Of a stretch of DNA of 64,000 bases, positions 18,240 to 27,030 are shown piece by piece (within the stretch, counting starts at the first letter, position 1; every line of letters starts with the position of its first letter). The position numbers and the translations under genes are program-made. This DNA comes from Nonomuraea jabiensis (lineage in GTDB: Bacteria > Actinomycetota > Actinomycetes > Streptosporangiales > Streptosporangiaceae). The notes beneath the pieces were generated by a model. That model did not search any database, was not told where the DNA came from, and worked only from the letters and a program-made list of their open reading frames with translations. The stretch lies in NCBI RefSeq assembly GCF_014204795.1, contig NZ_JACHMB010000001.1, positions 434,001 to 498,000 on the forward strand. Reading direction: 5' to 3'.

Positions 18240-19530
18240 ATCAACGTGACGCCCTCGACGGTCTCGCCCTCCAATTAGGCCACGGCCAGCTCCGCCGCCG
18301 GTCGTGTCGGCGTACGTCGGCGCACCTGCGGGCTCCCCTTGCACGTCCACGGTCAAGGTCACGGGCACCTCGACGTACGGGTTGCCGCGATGCACCCGGA
18401 AGTACGCCTCTTCGCCGGGGATCAACGGTGTAGCGGCCGTCGGTGAGCACGGGGCCGTCGCCGTAGGAGCCGCTGCCCACCACTCGTGCCGGCTCGGACG
18501 CCTCCACCAGCGGCTCGGCGCTCTCGTTGGCGGTGGCGGCGGGCGGGAGCGCGGCGACGTCCACGGCAGGTGGTTCGATGATGAGAGTGAGTTCGAGCGG
18601 TGCGGTGGACGTGCGGATCTGGTCGCTGCGGTTGTCCACCTCGATCGTGTACCGCCGGGTTTCTCGCAGGCGCCGGCGCCCGCGGTGAGCTGGCCGTTGC
18701 CGACCACGAAGGCGCTGCCGCCGGTGGGCAGGTCGGTGAGTAGCTCCTTGACGACGCACGCGGGCCCGCCACCCGGAGGCACCAGGGACAGGCCCGACCC
18801 GATCACGGCCCGCTCGCCCAGCGGCGCGGTGACGCCGATCCGCAACCCCACGTACGCGGTCGCGCCTTCGGGCAGGTCGAAGGCGTAGTGTCGCTTGACG
18901 CCACCGCCGGGCGGCATCTCGTCCAGGTACGCGCCCGGCTTCAAAACCGGCGCCACCGCCGCGTCCTCGGTGCCGGTGACCGGGACACCGACCGGCGTCT
19001 GGCCCCGCAGAGCGCGCTGGGCCAGCCGGCGCATGCGGCCGGCTAGTTCGTCGCCGTTCTGGGCGTCGGCGTACCGGCCGCCGCCGGCCTTGGCGATCCG
19101 AACGAGCTGGGTGCGGGCGGCGTCCTTGACGCGGAACCCGATGACGTCCACCTGCACGTTCACGCCTTTCTCGGCGAGGGCGCGGGCAGTGGCGACCGGG
19201 TCGCCGCCGCAGGCCTCCTCGCCGTCGGACACGAGCAGGATCGTCTTGGTGCCATCGCCGCCGAAATCCTTGGCTTGCTTGAGCGCATACGCGATGGGTG
19301 TGTCACCTTTGGGGCGGAGCCTGGCCACCCGCCGCTTGAAGGTGTCGCGGTCCAGCGGACTCGGGCGCATGTGCAGCACGGTGTCGGTGCAGCCGCCGCC
19401 GTAGGAGCGCAGCCCGAGCAGCGCGCCGTCGGGGGCGGCGTCCACGATGCCGCCGATGGCCGCGCGGGCCGCCTTCAGCCGGGTTGAGCCGGACACCTTG
19501 CCTGCCAAGGAGGAAGGACTCGAATGCGAG
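18240..19530 (-). pseudogene. vWA-domain surface protein, frameshifted and 5'-truncated
   Basis: The minus strand encodes most of a von Willebrand A domain: AGKVSGSTRLKAARAAIGGI, GDTPIAYALKQA, ILLVSDGEEACGGDP and a long beta-rich tail. The metal site DxSxS should precede AGKVSG but reads HSSPSSL, so the aspartate is gone, and no start or signal peptide lies upstream. Around 18670 the frame changes to continue RRYTIEVDNRSDQIRTSTAP, and near 18430 it changes back to EEAYFRVHRGNPYVEVPVTL. With at least two frameshifts and no 5' end it is a pseudogene. Confidence 0.8.
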
Positions 19531-19722
19531 CCCTGGCTAGTGCGTCTGTCGTCACACACCGCGGGGGCGGAAGTGGAACCGATGGCAAAGACACGTGTGC
19601 AGGTCAGCAGGCGATGCGGTTGTGTGGATGCGGAGACGGGACGTCGGCGAGGGGTGACGTGTCCGCGTCTGATTTTTGAGCCCCGCAGGAGTATCGAAGC
19701 ACCTCGAAACTATCTATACTTT

Positions 19723-19741
19723 ACCTACATGAAGAGTAGGT
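19723..19741. promoter_or_regulatory. Inverted repeat upstream of the LLM monooxygenase
   Basis: ACCTAC-N7-GTAGGT is a perfect 6-bp inverted repeat just downstream of a TATACT -10-like box (about 19715). A related GTAGG element lies just upstream of the -35 boxes of the two leader-peptide promoters at 24.5 and 28.8 kb, suggesting a common sulfur regulator. Confidence 0.4.
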
Positions 19742-19787
19742 TTTGAAGGATCTGGGTCATCGGACCACCGAACAGGAAGACCGAGTG

Positions 19788-20846
19788 ATGAATCTCCAGT
19801 TCCTCTGGTACATCCCGAACCAAGCGCAGCCCGGGCACCGCGGCGACGACGTCGTCGAGAACCACAACAGCCTGGAGACCCTCACCAGCCATGCCCGGGC
19901 CCTCGAGGAGCACGGGTGGGGCGGGGCGCTCATCGGCGCCGGCTGGGGACGGCCCGACACCTTCACGGTCGCCACCGCGCTGGCCGCGCGGACCACGACG
20001 TTCCAGCCGCTGATCGCGGTCCGGCCCGGCTACTGGCATCCGGCCAAGTTCGCCTCCGCCGCCGCCACCCTGGACCACCTCACCGGCGGGCGAGTGCTGG
20101 TCAACATCGTGTCGGGCAAGGACAACCTCGCTGCGTACGGCGACAGCGAAGGCGACCAGACGCACCGCTACGCCCGTACCAAAGAGTTCCTCCAGATCGT
20201 GCGCAAGCTGTGGACCGAGGAGAACGTCACCTACCACGGCCGGCACTTCAGCGTCACCGGCTCCACCGTGGCGCCGCGAACGGTCGTCCGGGGCGACCGC
20301 AAGCACCCCAGGCTCTACTTCGGCGGTGCCTCCGAAGCCGCCGAGAAGGTGGCCGCCGCCGAGGCCGACGTCCAGCTCTTCTGGGGCGAGCCACTGGATG
20401 GCGTCGCCGAGCGGATCGACCGGCTCAAACACCTCAGCGAGAAGCTGGGACGCGAGCACCCGCCGCTGGAGTTCGGGCTGCGCATCACCACGCTGGTGCG
20501 CGACACCACCGAACAGGCCTGGGCCGACGCCGAGGCCAAGGTCGAGGAGATGGCGAACGGCGGCATCTCGCGTGACCCGAACCGGTTCACCGCCGTCGGT
20601 CAGCAGCGGCTGCTCGACCTGGCAGCGCGGGGAGAGGTGCTCGACGACAACCTCTACACCACGCCCGGCAAGTTCGGCGGCGGCGGCGCGGGCACGACCT
20701 GGCTGGTCGGCTCGGCCGAGGACGTGGCGAAGTCGCTGCGCAAGTACCAGGCACTCGGCATCACCCACTTCGTGCTCTCCGACACTCCCTATCTGCCAGA
20801 GATCAAGCGCCAGGGCGACCGGCTCCTACCGCTGTTGCGCGGATGA
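19788..20846 (+). CDS. LLM-class flavin-dependent monooxygenase, alkanesulfonate (SsuD-like)
   Basis: A 352-residue luciferase-like TIM-barrel enzyme that, with reduced FMN and O2, cleaves sulfonates to aldehyde and sulfite. The sequence MNLQFLWYIPNQ..GWGGALIGAGWGRPDTF..RPGYWHPAKFASAAATLDHLTGGR is characteristic of the SsuD branch, and YFGGASEAA is the phosphate-binding turn. ATG 19788 is preferred over 19743 because homology starts there. Reduced flavin would come from a flavin reductase, of which only a fragment survives at 24.1-24.4 kb. It lies at the left edge of the sulfur region. Confidence 0.88.
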   Translation: MNLQFLWYIPNQAQPGHRGDDVVENHNSLETLTSHARALEEHGWGGALIGAGWGRPDTFTVATALAARTTTFQPLIAVRPGYWHPAKFASAAATLDHLTGGRVLVNIVSGKDNLAAYGDSEGDQTHRYARTKEFLQIVRKLWTEENVTYHGRHFSVTGSTVAPRTVVRGDRKHPRLYFGGASEAAEKVAAAEADVQLFWGEPLDGVAERIDRLKHLSEKLGREHPPLEFGLRITTLVRDTTEQAWADAEAKVEEMANGGISRDPNRFTAVGQQRLLDLAARGEVLDDNLYTTPGKFGGGGAGTTWLVGSAEDVAKSLRKYQALGITHFVLSDTPYLPEIKRQGDRLLPLLRG

Positions 20847-20852
20847 GCGCCG

Positions 20853-22232
20853 ATGCCTGATGCCACAGCCGAATGCTCGGACCGACCTTGTCCCTCTGCC
20901 GCTCTGAAAGGACGCCTCGCTTTGTTAACGCCTTCATCCCGCACGCGGTTAACGCCTTCATCCCGCACGCGAACGCAACCGCGCCGGCTGCGCTCCGCCG
21001 TCACGGTGGCCGTGCTCGCCACCAGCACGGCCTTGAGCGGCACAGCCGCCTCCGCGTCGACAGCGCGGACATCGGGCCCGGCCGACGTCGACGTGGCGGT
21101 GGAATGGTACGACGTCACCGCCGACACCATTGCCGCCGCCGGCTCTTCCACGCAGGTCACCAATAGCCGCACGTGGGCGATCAGCTGGTTGTCCGCCGCC
21201 CGCGCCGTGCGATCCGGTCCCCGCCAGCGCGCCTTCCAGGACGCCGCGCTCGCCTCCGCGGTCCGCACCTCACTCGTGACCCTGCTCCCGGCCCGCACCG
21301 CCGAGCTCGACGCGGCGTTCGCGGCGACGCTGGCGCGCATCCCCGCCGGCCCGTCCAAGGATCGTGGCGTGGCGGCCGGGGCCGAGGAGGCGACGGCGCT
21401 GCTCACCGAACGGACCGGTGACGGCCTGGACCCGGCGTCGGTCAACCCGCCGTACCCGGTCCCGCAAGCCGCACCCGGGGTCTGGCAACCCACGCCGCCG
21501 GCTTTCGGGCCGGCCCTCCAGGCGGGCACGAGGTTTGCCAGACCGTTCCTTCTGGGCCGCGCCGACCGGTTCCGACCGGGGCCTCCTCCCGAACTCGGCT
21601 CTCCGGAATATCGGGCCGACCTTGAGGAGGTACGCGACTACGGCGCGGCGAACAGCAGCGCGCGCACGCAGGCCCAGACGGACATCGCGCAGTTCTGGCT
21701 GGGGTCCTCACTGACCATCTACAACGGCGTCCTGCGTGCCGCCGTCGTCCAGTCCCGCCTGCCGGCGCCGAGGAAGGCCGAGCTCGTCGCGCTCTTCCAC
21801 GTCGCTCTGGTGGACACCCAGATTGCCACCTCGGACAGCAAGTACACCTATGTGAGCTGGCGCCCGGTCACCGCGCTTCGCGCCGCCGACACCGGCCACC
21901 CCTCCATCCCTTCGGATCCGGCCTGGACACCGCTGCACACGACGCCGTCGCACCCCGACTACCCGAGCGGCCACAACACCTACTCCGGCGCCGCCGAGCA
22001 GGTGCTGACCTCACTGGTCGGCTCCCACTCCCGCGAACCGTTCGAGCTCACCAGCCCGACCGCGCCCGGGGTCACTCGCACCTACACCACGTGGAAGGTC
22101 CTGACCGACGAGAACGTCGACGCCCGGGTCTGGTCGGGCATCCACACCCGCTCCGCCGACCAGGCCGGGGTGACGCTGGGCCGCCGGGTCGCGTCCTACG
22201 TTCTACGTCACGCCGCACGACTGTTCTCGTAG
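20853..22232 (+). CDS. Vanadium-dependent haloperoxidase / PAP2-type acid phosphatase-like secreted protein
   Basis: About 459 residues. The conserved active-site segments of vanadium haloperoxidases are in order: KYTYVSWRPVTALR, HPDYPSGHNTYSGAAEQVL and ARVWSGIHTRSADQAG. A hydrophobic export signal (VTVAVLATSTALSGTAASAS) begins only after about 48 residues, so the true start may be the GTG near 20999. A perfect 24-bp tandem duplication (20924-20971) in the early part repeats LTPSSRTR. Members oxidise halides or act as phosphatases; vanadate dependence is inferred from family only. It begins seven bases after the LLM gene but looks unrelated to sulfur use. Confidence 0.82.
   Translation: MPDATAECSDRPCPSAALKGRLALLTPSSRTRLTPSSRTRTQPRRLRSAVTVAVLATSTALSGTAASASTARTSGPADVDVAVEWYDVTADTIAAAGSSTQVTNSRTWAISWLSAARAVRSGPRQRAFQDAALASAVRTSLVTLLPARTAELDAAFAATLARIPAGPSKDRGVAAGAEEATALLTERTGDGLDPASVNPPYPVPQAAPGVWQPTPPAFGPALQAGTRFARPFLLGRADRFRPGPPPELGSPEYRADLEEVRDYGAANSSARTQAQTDIAQFWLGSSLTIYNGVLRAAVVQSRLPAPRKAELVALFHVALVDTQIATSDSKYTYVSWRPVTALRAADTGHPSIPSDPAWTPLHTTPSHPDYPSGHNTYSGAAEQVLTSLVGSHSREPFELTSPTAPGVTRTYTTWKVLTDENVDARVWSGIHTRSADQAGVTLGRRVASYVLRHAARLFS
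20924..20971 (+). repeat. Perfect 24-bp tandem duplication
   Basis: Two adjacent identical 24-base units start GTTAACGCCTTCATC. They lie within the 5' end of the haloperoxidase frame or its untranslated leader if the later start is used. The length is a multiple of three, so the frame is kept. Confidence 0.9.
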
Positions 22233-22268
22233 GTCGCACCAGGAAGACCATTGAAAATCCTCGTCTGG

Positions 22269-22290
22269 CCCCGTTCCTTCTGGGACGGGG
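22269..22290 (+). terminator. Hairpin after the haloperoxidase gene
   Basis: CCCCGTTCC-TTCT-GGGACGGGG forms a 9-bp stem with one G-U pair, 36 bases after the stop. It has no clear T-run, as is frequent in actinomycete terminators. Confidence 0.55.
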
Positions 22291-23238
22291 TCAAAGAGCG
22301 GTCGCTCTCGGCCTCCGCCACGCGGCGACCTTTGAGATCACAGGTGGCGGTACGCGGCGCCGGGATGGGTGAGGTAAGCCGGCCAGGGTCGTCACCGCGC
22401 TCCAGGAGGCCGACCGCTGGACCGCCGGGCACCCGCGCGAGGCGGCCGCCCTGTTCGACGGCGACCTCGACGCCTGGGAGCACGCGCTGCGCACCCGCCC
22501 TGGGAACCACGGGAATGTCGCCGTCGCCCACCTGCTGGGCTCTAAGGTCGTATTCGGCCCGGGCGTCTCGACGTCGCTCTTCTCCACCACTCGGCCATCC
22601 TTCATGACCAGCACGCGGTCAGCGATGTGGTGAACGACGCCCAGGTCGTGGGAGATGAACACCATCGCGGTGCCGTACTCGGCCTGGAGGTCGGCGAGCA
22701 GATTGAGGACCCGGGCCTGGACGGAGACATCGAGGGCGGAGACCGGCTCGTCGCAGACCAGCACGTCGGGGAGGGGGCCGAGGGCGCGGGCGATGGCGAC
22801 GCGCTGGCGCTGGCCGCCGGACAGCTCGCGAGGATGCCGGGCGGCCGTCTCCGGCGGCAGCCCGACACGGGCCAGCAGGTCGAGCACCCGCACGTGGCGT
22901 TCCGTCCCGGACAGGCGCAGCGGTTCGGCCACCAGGCGGGCGACGGTGTGGCGGGGGTCGAAGGAGTCGAGTGGGCTCTGGGAGATGAGCTGGATCCTGG
23001 GCCGTAGCGGGCGGCGTTCGCGTTCCCGCGGCTGGCTCCATGGCTGCTGGTGCAGGGTGACGTGGCCGTGGTCGGGTTCGAGCAGGGCGAGGGCCAGGCG
23101 GGCAAGTGTGGTCTTGCCGGAGCCGGGCTCGCCGACGATCGCCACGCACTCGCCGGGCTCGACCGACAGGGAGATCCCGTGCACGACCTCGGTGCCGCCG
23201 AAGCTCACGCGCAGGTCCTCCGCGGCCAACAGCGTCAT
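22291..23238 (-). CDS. Peptide/nickel-type ABC transporter ATPase (DppF-like), 3' end replaced
   Basis: Starts MTLLAAEDLRVSFGGTEVVHGISLSV at ATG 23238 after GGGGAGAA. Walker A GEPGSGKTT, Q-loop IQLISQSPLDSFDP, signature LSGGQRQRVAIARAL, Walker B VLVCDEPVSALD and H-loop ISHDLGVVHHIADRV are all present. The usual ending after VVEKSDVE (about 22575) is replaced by low-complexity sequence to a stop at 22291, so the regulatory tail is lost. The ATPase core appears intact, but its permeases and binding protein next door are broken, so it is unlikely to power transport here. Probably part of a sulfur-compound peptide-type importer. Confidence 0.75.
   Translation of the reverse strand: MTLLAAEDLRVSFGGTEVVHGISLSVEPGECVAIVGEPGSGKTTLARLALALLEPDHGHVTLHQQPWSQPRERERRPLRPRIQLISQSPLDSFDPRHTVARLVAEPLRLSGTERHVRVLDLLARVGLPPETAARHPRELSGGQRQRVAIARALGPLPDVLVCDEPVSALDVSVQARVLNLLADLQAEYGTAMVFISHDLGVVHHIADRVLVMKDGRVVEKSDVETPGPNTTLEPSRWATATFPWFPGRVRSACSQASRSPSNRAAASRGCPAVQRSASWSAVTTLAGLPHPSRRRVPPPVISKVAAWRRPRATAL
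22384..22560 (+). pseudogene. C-terminal fragment of a sulfonate-type substrate-binding protein
   Basis: A plus-strand frame reads RVVTALQEADRWTAGHPREA, then ALFDGDLDAWEHALRTRPGN. This resembles the C-terminal helices of nitrate/sulfonate ABC binding proteins. There is no start or domain 1, and the frame runs out into the antisense of the ATPase gene. It marks the junction where the end of the ATPase gene was replaced. Confidence 0.4.
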
Positions 23239-23797
23239 GATGTTCTCCCCTCGAAGGGGCGTCCCATGCCGCGGAAGCTGGAACCACTCGGCCAGCGTCA
23301 CGGCCGGTATCAGCGCGTGCCGGGCGACCAGGGCGCGTTCGGTGAGCCCGCGGGCTCGCGCCGTCACCGCGAACGGCTGCTCAAGGGCCCGTACCAGCCT
23401 GCCGCGCAGCACCTGTCCGAGCACGCCCGCGATGGGCAGGCCCAGCGCGAGCGCGGGCAGCACGAGCGCCTGCGGTCCGGACGCGCCCGGGACGGGGAAC
23501 CAGCCGAGTGTGAACGAGAACACCGACGGCAGCACGATCCCGATCAGGAACGGCGGCACCGACACCAGCTCGGCGGCCGAGGCGGCGCCGCGCAGCCACC
23601 GCCCCCGCCCAGCGGTGCACGATCTCCGGCCGATCGAGCCCCCACTCCGCGATGATCTTCGCTCTGATCTCCGGGGTGTCGGTTCCGTCGCCGACCAGGA
23701 TGTCGATGGTGTCACCCGGCGCGAGCAGCAGCGCGCCGTACGAGGCCGTGGCGGCGGCCCAGAGTACGGCCGGCCCGGTCGCCAGCCGCTTGATCAT
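23239..23797 (-). pseudogene. DppB-type ABC permease remnant
   Basis: The start MIKRLATGPAVLWAAATASYG and LLAPGDTIDILVGDGTDTPE, then IRAKIIAEWGLD, is the N-terminus of peptide-family permeases. Near 23640 the frame shifts and the gene continues as LVSVPPFLIGIVLPSVFSF, then LGLPIAGVLGQVLRGRLVRA, ending in a deletion at VTLAEWFQLPR just before the ATPase start. The middle transmembrane region and the C-terminus are missing. Confidence 0.75.
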
Positions 23798-24117
23798 GTT
23801 CCGATCCGCACGTCATAAGCGCTCGCGGGCGTACCGGAGGCGGGGTCGAAGCCGAGCCCCTGCACGGTCTTCTGCGCGGCGATCTGGTCAGCGGGGACGT
23901 AGAGCGGGAAGGCGATGGCGTTCTCCACGACCGCCGCCTTCTGCGCCTTGGCGTAGAGCTCCTTGCGTTCGGCCTGGTCGGAGGTGGCCGAGGCGGTGGC
24001 GAGCCACTTGTCCACCTGCGGGTCGGCGAAGTAGGTGCGGTTGAGGGCCCCCTTGGCCGGCAGGATGAGGTTGAGCGCGGCGCCCGCGTCGGAGTCGCCG
24101 CGGGAGTTGCCGAACAG
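23794..24117 (-). pseudogene. Peptide ABC binding-protein (family 5) C-terminal fragment
   Basis: Reads LFGNSRGDSDAGAALNLILP, then DKWLATASATSDQAERKELYAKAQ and PLYVPADQIAAQKTVQGLGFD to a stop at 23794, overlapping the permease remnant start by ATGA. This is the end of a DppA-like (family 5) binding protein. The first three quarters are gone: the fragment is joined directly to the front of a flavin reductase at about 24118, the scar of a large deletion. Confidence 0.75.
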
Positions 24118-24389
24118 CGGGCGAAGCGGGCCGCCAGGTCGGCCTGGTCGCTGGCCAGGATGTTGACCGCGAAGTGGTCGGCGGCGCCCAGCTGCGGCCA
24201 GGTGGTCGAGGAACGGTCCACGTAGAAGGACACCAGGGGTGGTTCGAGACTGACGGAGGAGAAGGAGGTGGCGGTGAGGCCCACGGGAATGCCGTCGGTC
24301 TGCGCGGTGATGACCACGACGCCACTGGCGTGGACCGAGAGCGCCCGCCTGAACTGGTCGGCGGCGAGGGCGTGGACGGCGGCGGCCAC
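24118..24389 (-). pseudogene. Flavin reductase N-terminal fragment (FMN-binding split barrel)
   Basis: Codons from about 24389 read HALAADQFRRALSVHASGVV, then ITAQTDGIPVGLTATSFSSVSLEPPLVSF and WPQLGAADHFAVNILASDQADLA. This is the flavin-binding half of short-chain NAD(P)H:FMN reductases, partners of LLM monooxygenases. The protein breaks off after DLAARF and fuses out of frame to the binding-protein fragment. It is the first gene behind the leader peptide at 24433-24507. Confidence 0.8.
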
Positions 24390-24432
24390 GCCGGAGGCAC
24401 GAGGGTGGGATTCGGCGGCTACGGGTCCGTGA

Positions 24433-24507
24433 TCAACGACACTGTACGCTGGCGACGTGGCCGAAATCCACGTGGGAGCGCCTCGTCAGGAGGAAGCCCT
24501 GGCTCAT
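24433..24507 (-). CDS. Cysteine-attenuator-type leader peptide (24 aa)
   Basis: ATG 24507 opens a 24-residue frame starting MSQGFLL and continuing TRRSHVDFGHVASVQCR before TGA. The pattern TRRxHVDxxxVAsxxC is that of the short actinobacterial leader peptides found before sulfur-assimilation genes. Cysteine next to the end would make ribosome pausing report cysteine shortage. The start lies seven bases after a -10 box, so the message is probably leaderless. A near copy exists at 28683-28757. It precedes the flavin reductase/peptide-transporter remnants. Confidence 0.75.
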   Translation of the reverse strand: MSQGFLLTRRSHVDFGHVASVQCR

Positions 24508-24514
24508 ACCAACG

Positions 24515-24543
24515 ACGCTAAGCCGCGATCTTCGATAAGTCAA
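24515..24543 (-). promoter_or_regulatory. Promoter of leader peptide 1 with shared upstream element
   Basis: Minus-strand TTGACT and TAGCGT are exactly 17 bases apart, and the leader ATG follows after seven bases. The element CAGTAGGAAATGTTGACTT (24537-24555) is identical, except for flanks, at the second leader promoter. Confidence 0.65.
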
Positions 24544-24557
24544 CATTTCCTACTGTT

Positions 24558-25437
24558 TTAGAGGGTAATCCTCGGCGCGGAGCCAGCCGAGCGGCACGGG
24601 ATGGCCGAGAACGGATTGTCGGGCAGGAGGATGCGCAGGCCCCGGCCGCGATGCGGCGACTGCGCCGCGGGCGCCTCGCCCAGCGCGGTCAGCACGGCCG
24701 GGTCCGTGCCGACGGCGATGCCGGTACGTTCCTCGTAGTTCTCCGTCGCACTCGCCCGCCCGTCGTAGAACGCCACCACCCGGTCGTCATCGAAACGCAC
24801 CGCGCTGACCCGGACGCCGCGAGCGTCCCACAGCCCGGACCGACCACTCAGCGCGGTGCCGTGCCAGGTCCACTCCAGACCATCGGCGCTGGTGGCGTAG
24901 TCGGTGACCATCTGGTCGGCCTCGTCGGGATCGGCGAGCGGGTGGCAGGAGGCCCACAGATGCCAGACGCCGTCCCGCCGTACGATCACCGTGTCCTTGA
25001 CCCCGGTCTTCGGATCGCCCGACAGGACGGTGACGCGCGAGCGCGCATCGAACGCCGCCGGGTCGGCCGCCTCCAGCACCTCCACCCGCCAGTGCTTGGT
25101 GCCGGTGGTGGCGCAACTCAGGTACAGCCGCCAGCGCCCGCTCGGCAGGCGTACCAGCGAGGGCCGCTCCAGCGACTCCGCGTCCATCTATCTCCTCGCG
25201 GGTCACGGTCGTCAGCGTCTCGAAGCGCTCACCGTCCGCCGACCGCGCGACCACGACGGCGTACCCGCGCCCCTCCCCGACCGGGCGGCGCAGCCGGTAG
25301 GCGAGATAGATCAGCCCGTCCGCGGCCACCGCGCTGGGCGCGCCCGCCCAGTGCCCCTCCCCCGCGGCCGGCGGTTCGACCGCGACCACGGCGCGATCGG
25401 GGTCGGGGAGCGGGGCGGCGTTCTCGGCGATCGACAT
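24558..25437 (-). pseudogene. Five-bladed beta-propeller (GH43/32-like) protein, frameshifted
   Basis: From ATG 25437 the frame reads MSIAENAAPLPDPDRAVVAV, then GEGHWAGAPSAVAADGLIYLAYRLRRP and ERFETLTTVTREE. At about 25188 it shifts by one base and continues DAESLERPSLVRLPSGRWRL, then KDTVIVRRDGVWHLWASC and GVRVSAVRFDDDRVVAFYDGR. Blade-like W/Y-rich repeats and the ExxERPxLV turn fit the GH43/GH32 glycosidase propeller fold. The last blade ends abruptly at RGLRILLPD. No specific substrate can be assigned. It follows ssuB by 94 bases. Confidence 0.65.
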
Positions 25438-25531
25438 GGCCGTGAGACTAGGCGACGGCACGGGGCTGGACCCGCTGACGGTTGCCGACCAAAGCCACCA
25501 CGTTTCCGCCGCTCACGACGACCACCCCTAC

Positions 25532-26230
25532 TCATTTTGAAGGAATTTCGGCGACGCCGAGTGCCCGCAGCAGCTCGGATCGGATCTCGGTGGCGCTCCG
25601 GTCGGCATCCAGCCGCTGCTCGGCGGCGATCCTGCCGTGGTCGAGCACGAGAACGCGGTCGGCCAGGGCGATCGCCTCGTCCACGTCATGGGTGACCAGC
25701 AGCACGGCGGGCCGGTGTTCCTCGTACAGGCGGCGCAGCAGGCCGTGCATCTTGAGCCTGGTCAGGGCGTCGAGCGCGCCGAAGGGCTCGTCCGCGAGCA
25801 GGAGCCGGGGCTCGCGGACCAGGGAGCGTGCCAGCGCCACGCGCTGCTGCTCGCCGCCGGACAACTCGTTGGGCCAGGCACGCTCCCGCCCGGCCAGACC
25901 TACCTCCGCCAGGCTCTCCCGGCCGCGCTCCACGGCGCCGTCGAGTCCGAGGATCACGTTGTCGAGCACGCGCTGCCAGGGCAACAGCCTGGCGTCTTGG
26001 AACACCACCGACACCTGCGCGGGCACCTCGACGAGACCGTCCCCGGCGACGTCTGCGTCCAGGCCCGCCAGGGCCCGCAGCAGTGTGCTCTTGCCCGACC
26101 CGCTCTGCCCGAGCAGGGCCACGAACTCTCCCGGCGCGATCTCCAGGTCCAGGCCGTCCAGGACGGCGCGATCGCCGTACACGCGGGTCAGGCCCTTGAC
26201 GCGGATCAGCTGGCCAACGTCCGTCGCCAC
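25532..26230 (-). CDS. ssuB: Aliphatic sulfonate ABC transporter ATPase
   Basis: A 232-residue cytosolic ATPase of the nitrate/sulfonate/taurine family. Motifs: Walker A GQSGSGKST, Q-loop VSVVFQDARLLPWQ (typical of SsuB/TauB), signature LSGGEQQRVALARSL, Walker B LLLADEPFGALD, H-loop VTHDVDEAIALADRV. I use GTG 26230, which overlaps the permease end by 25 bases; no better-supported start is visible. Third gene of the ssuA-ssuC-ssuB operon behind leader peptide 2. Confidence 0.9.
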   Translation of the reverse strand: MATDVGQLIRVKGLTRVYGDRAVLDGLDLEIAPGEFVALLGQSGSGKSTLLRALAGLDADVAGDGLVEVPAQVSVVFQDARLLPWQRVLDNVILGLDGAVERGRESLAEVGLAGRERAWPNELSGGEQQRVALARSLVREPRLLLADEPFGALDALTRLKMHGLLRRLYEEHRPAVLLVTHDVDEAIALADRVLVLDHGRIAAEQRLDADRSATEIRSELLRALGVAEIPSK

Positions 26231-27030
26231 GACAGCGTCCTCCTCTCCACGAGCCGCACCCCGGCGTCGGAGAAGAGCCCGAGCAGGCCGTACAGGACGA
26301 TGCCGACGAGGATCACGTCGGTCTGCCCGTACGTGCGCGCCAGGTCCATCATGTAGCCGATGCCGGTGGTGGAGTTGATGAGCTCGGCCACGACCAGGAA
26401 CAGCCAGGCCGTGGTGACCGCGAAGCGCATGCCGAGCAGGAACCCCGGCAGCGCGCCCGGCAGGACCACCTTCCTGATGAACGCGCCGCGCTTGAGGTCG
26501 ACGGTCTCGGCCAGTTCGACGTAGCGGCTGTCGATGCTGCGCAGCCCGTTGTGGGTGTGGATGTAGATCGGCACGAGCACGCCGAGGGCGATCATGGTGA
26601 TCTTCATGCCCTCGCCGATGCCCAGCCACAGAATGAGGAGCGGCATGAGCGCGAGCGCCGGGATGGCCCGCTTGATCTGGATGGGCCCGTCGATCACGGC
26701 CTCACCCCACCGGCTAAGCCCGGAGACCAGCGCGAGCATGGTGCCGAGCGGCACGCCGAAGGCCAATCCCAGTGCCACCCGCTGGACGGACGCGAGCAGG
26801 TTGGACTGCAGGCGGCCGGACTCGATCAGGTCGGCCGCGGTGGTGACCACGGTCCACGGCGCGGACAGGAAGCGCGGATCCAGCAGGCCGCTCGCCGAGG
26901 CGGCCGCCCAGAGCGCGAGGAGCAGGAGCGGGCCGACCAGGAAACCGAACCTGATCCGCGGGCCGGGCCGCAGGCGACGACGCTTGCGCGTGCGGGCGGC
27001 CACGGCCGGACGGGCGGCGACGAGCGTCAT
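26206..27030 (-). CDS. ssuC: Aliphatic sulfonate ABC transporter permease
   Basis: A 274-residue membrane protein with the BPD-transporter fold of the SsuC/TauC branch. Features: a basic N-terminus (ARTRKRRRLRPG), a helix FLVGPLLLLALWAAASASGLL, and the EAA-like loop VELAETVDLKRGAFIRKVVLPGALPG. ATG 27030 overlaps the binding-protein stop as TGATG, indicating coupling. It forms the channel for sulfonates delivered by SsuA. Confidence 0.92.
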   Translation of the reverse strand: MTLVAARPAVAARTRKRRRLRPGPRIRFGFLVGPLLLLALWAAASASGLLDPRFLSAPWTVVTTAADLIESGRLQSNLLASVQRVALGLAFGVPLGTMLALVSGLSRWGEAVIDGPIQIKRAIPALALMPLLILWLGIGEGMKITMIALGVLVPIYIHTHNGLRSIDSRYVELAETVDLKRGAFIRKVVLPGALPGFLLGMRFAVTTAWLFLVVAELINSTTGIGYMMDLARTYGQTDVILVGIVLYGLLGLFSDAGVRLVERRTLSWRRTLAS

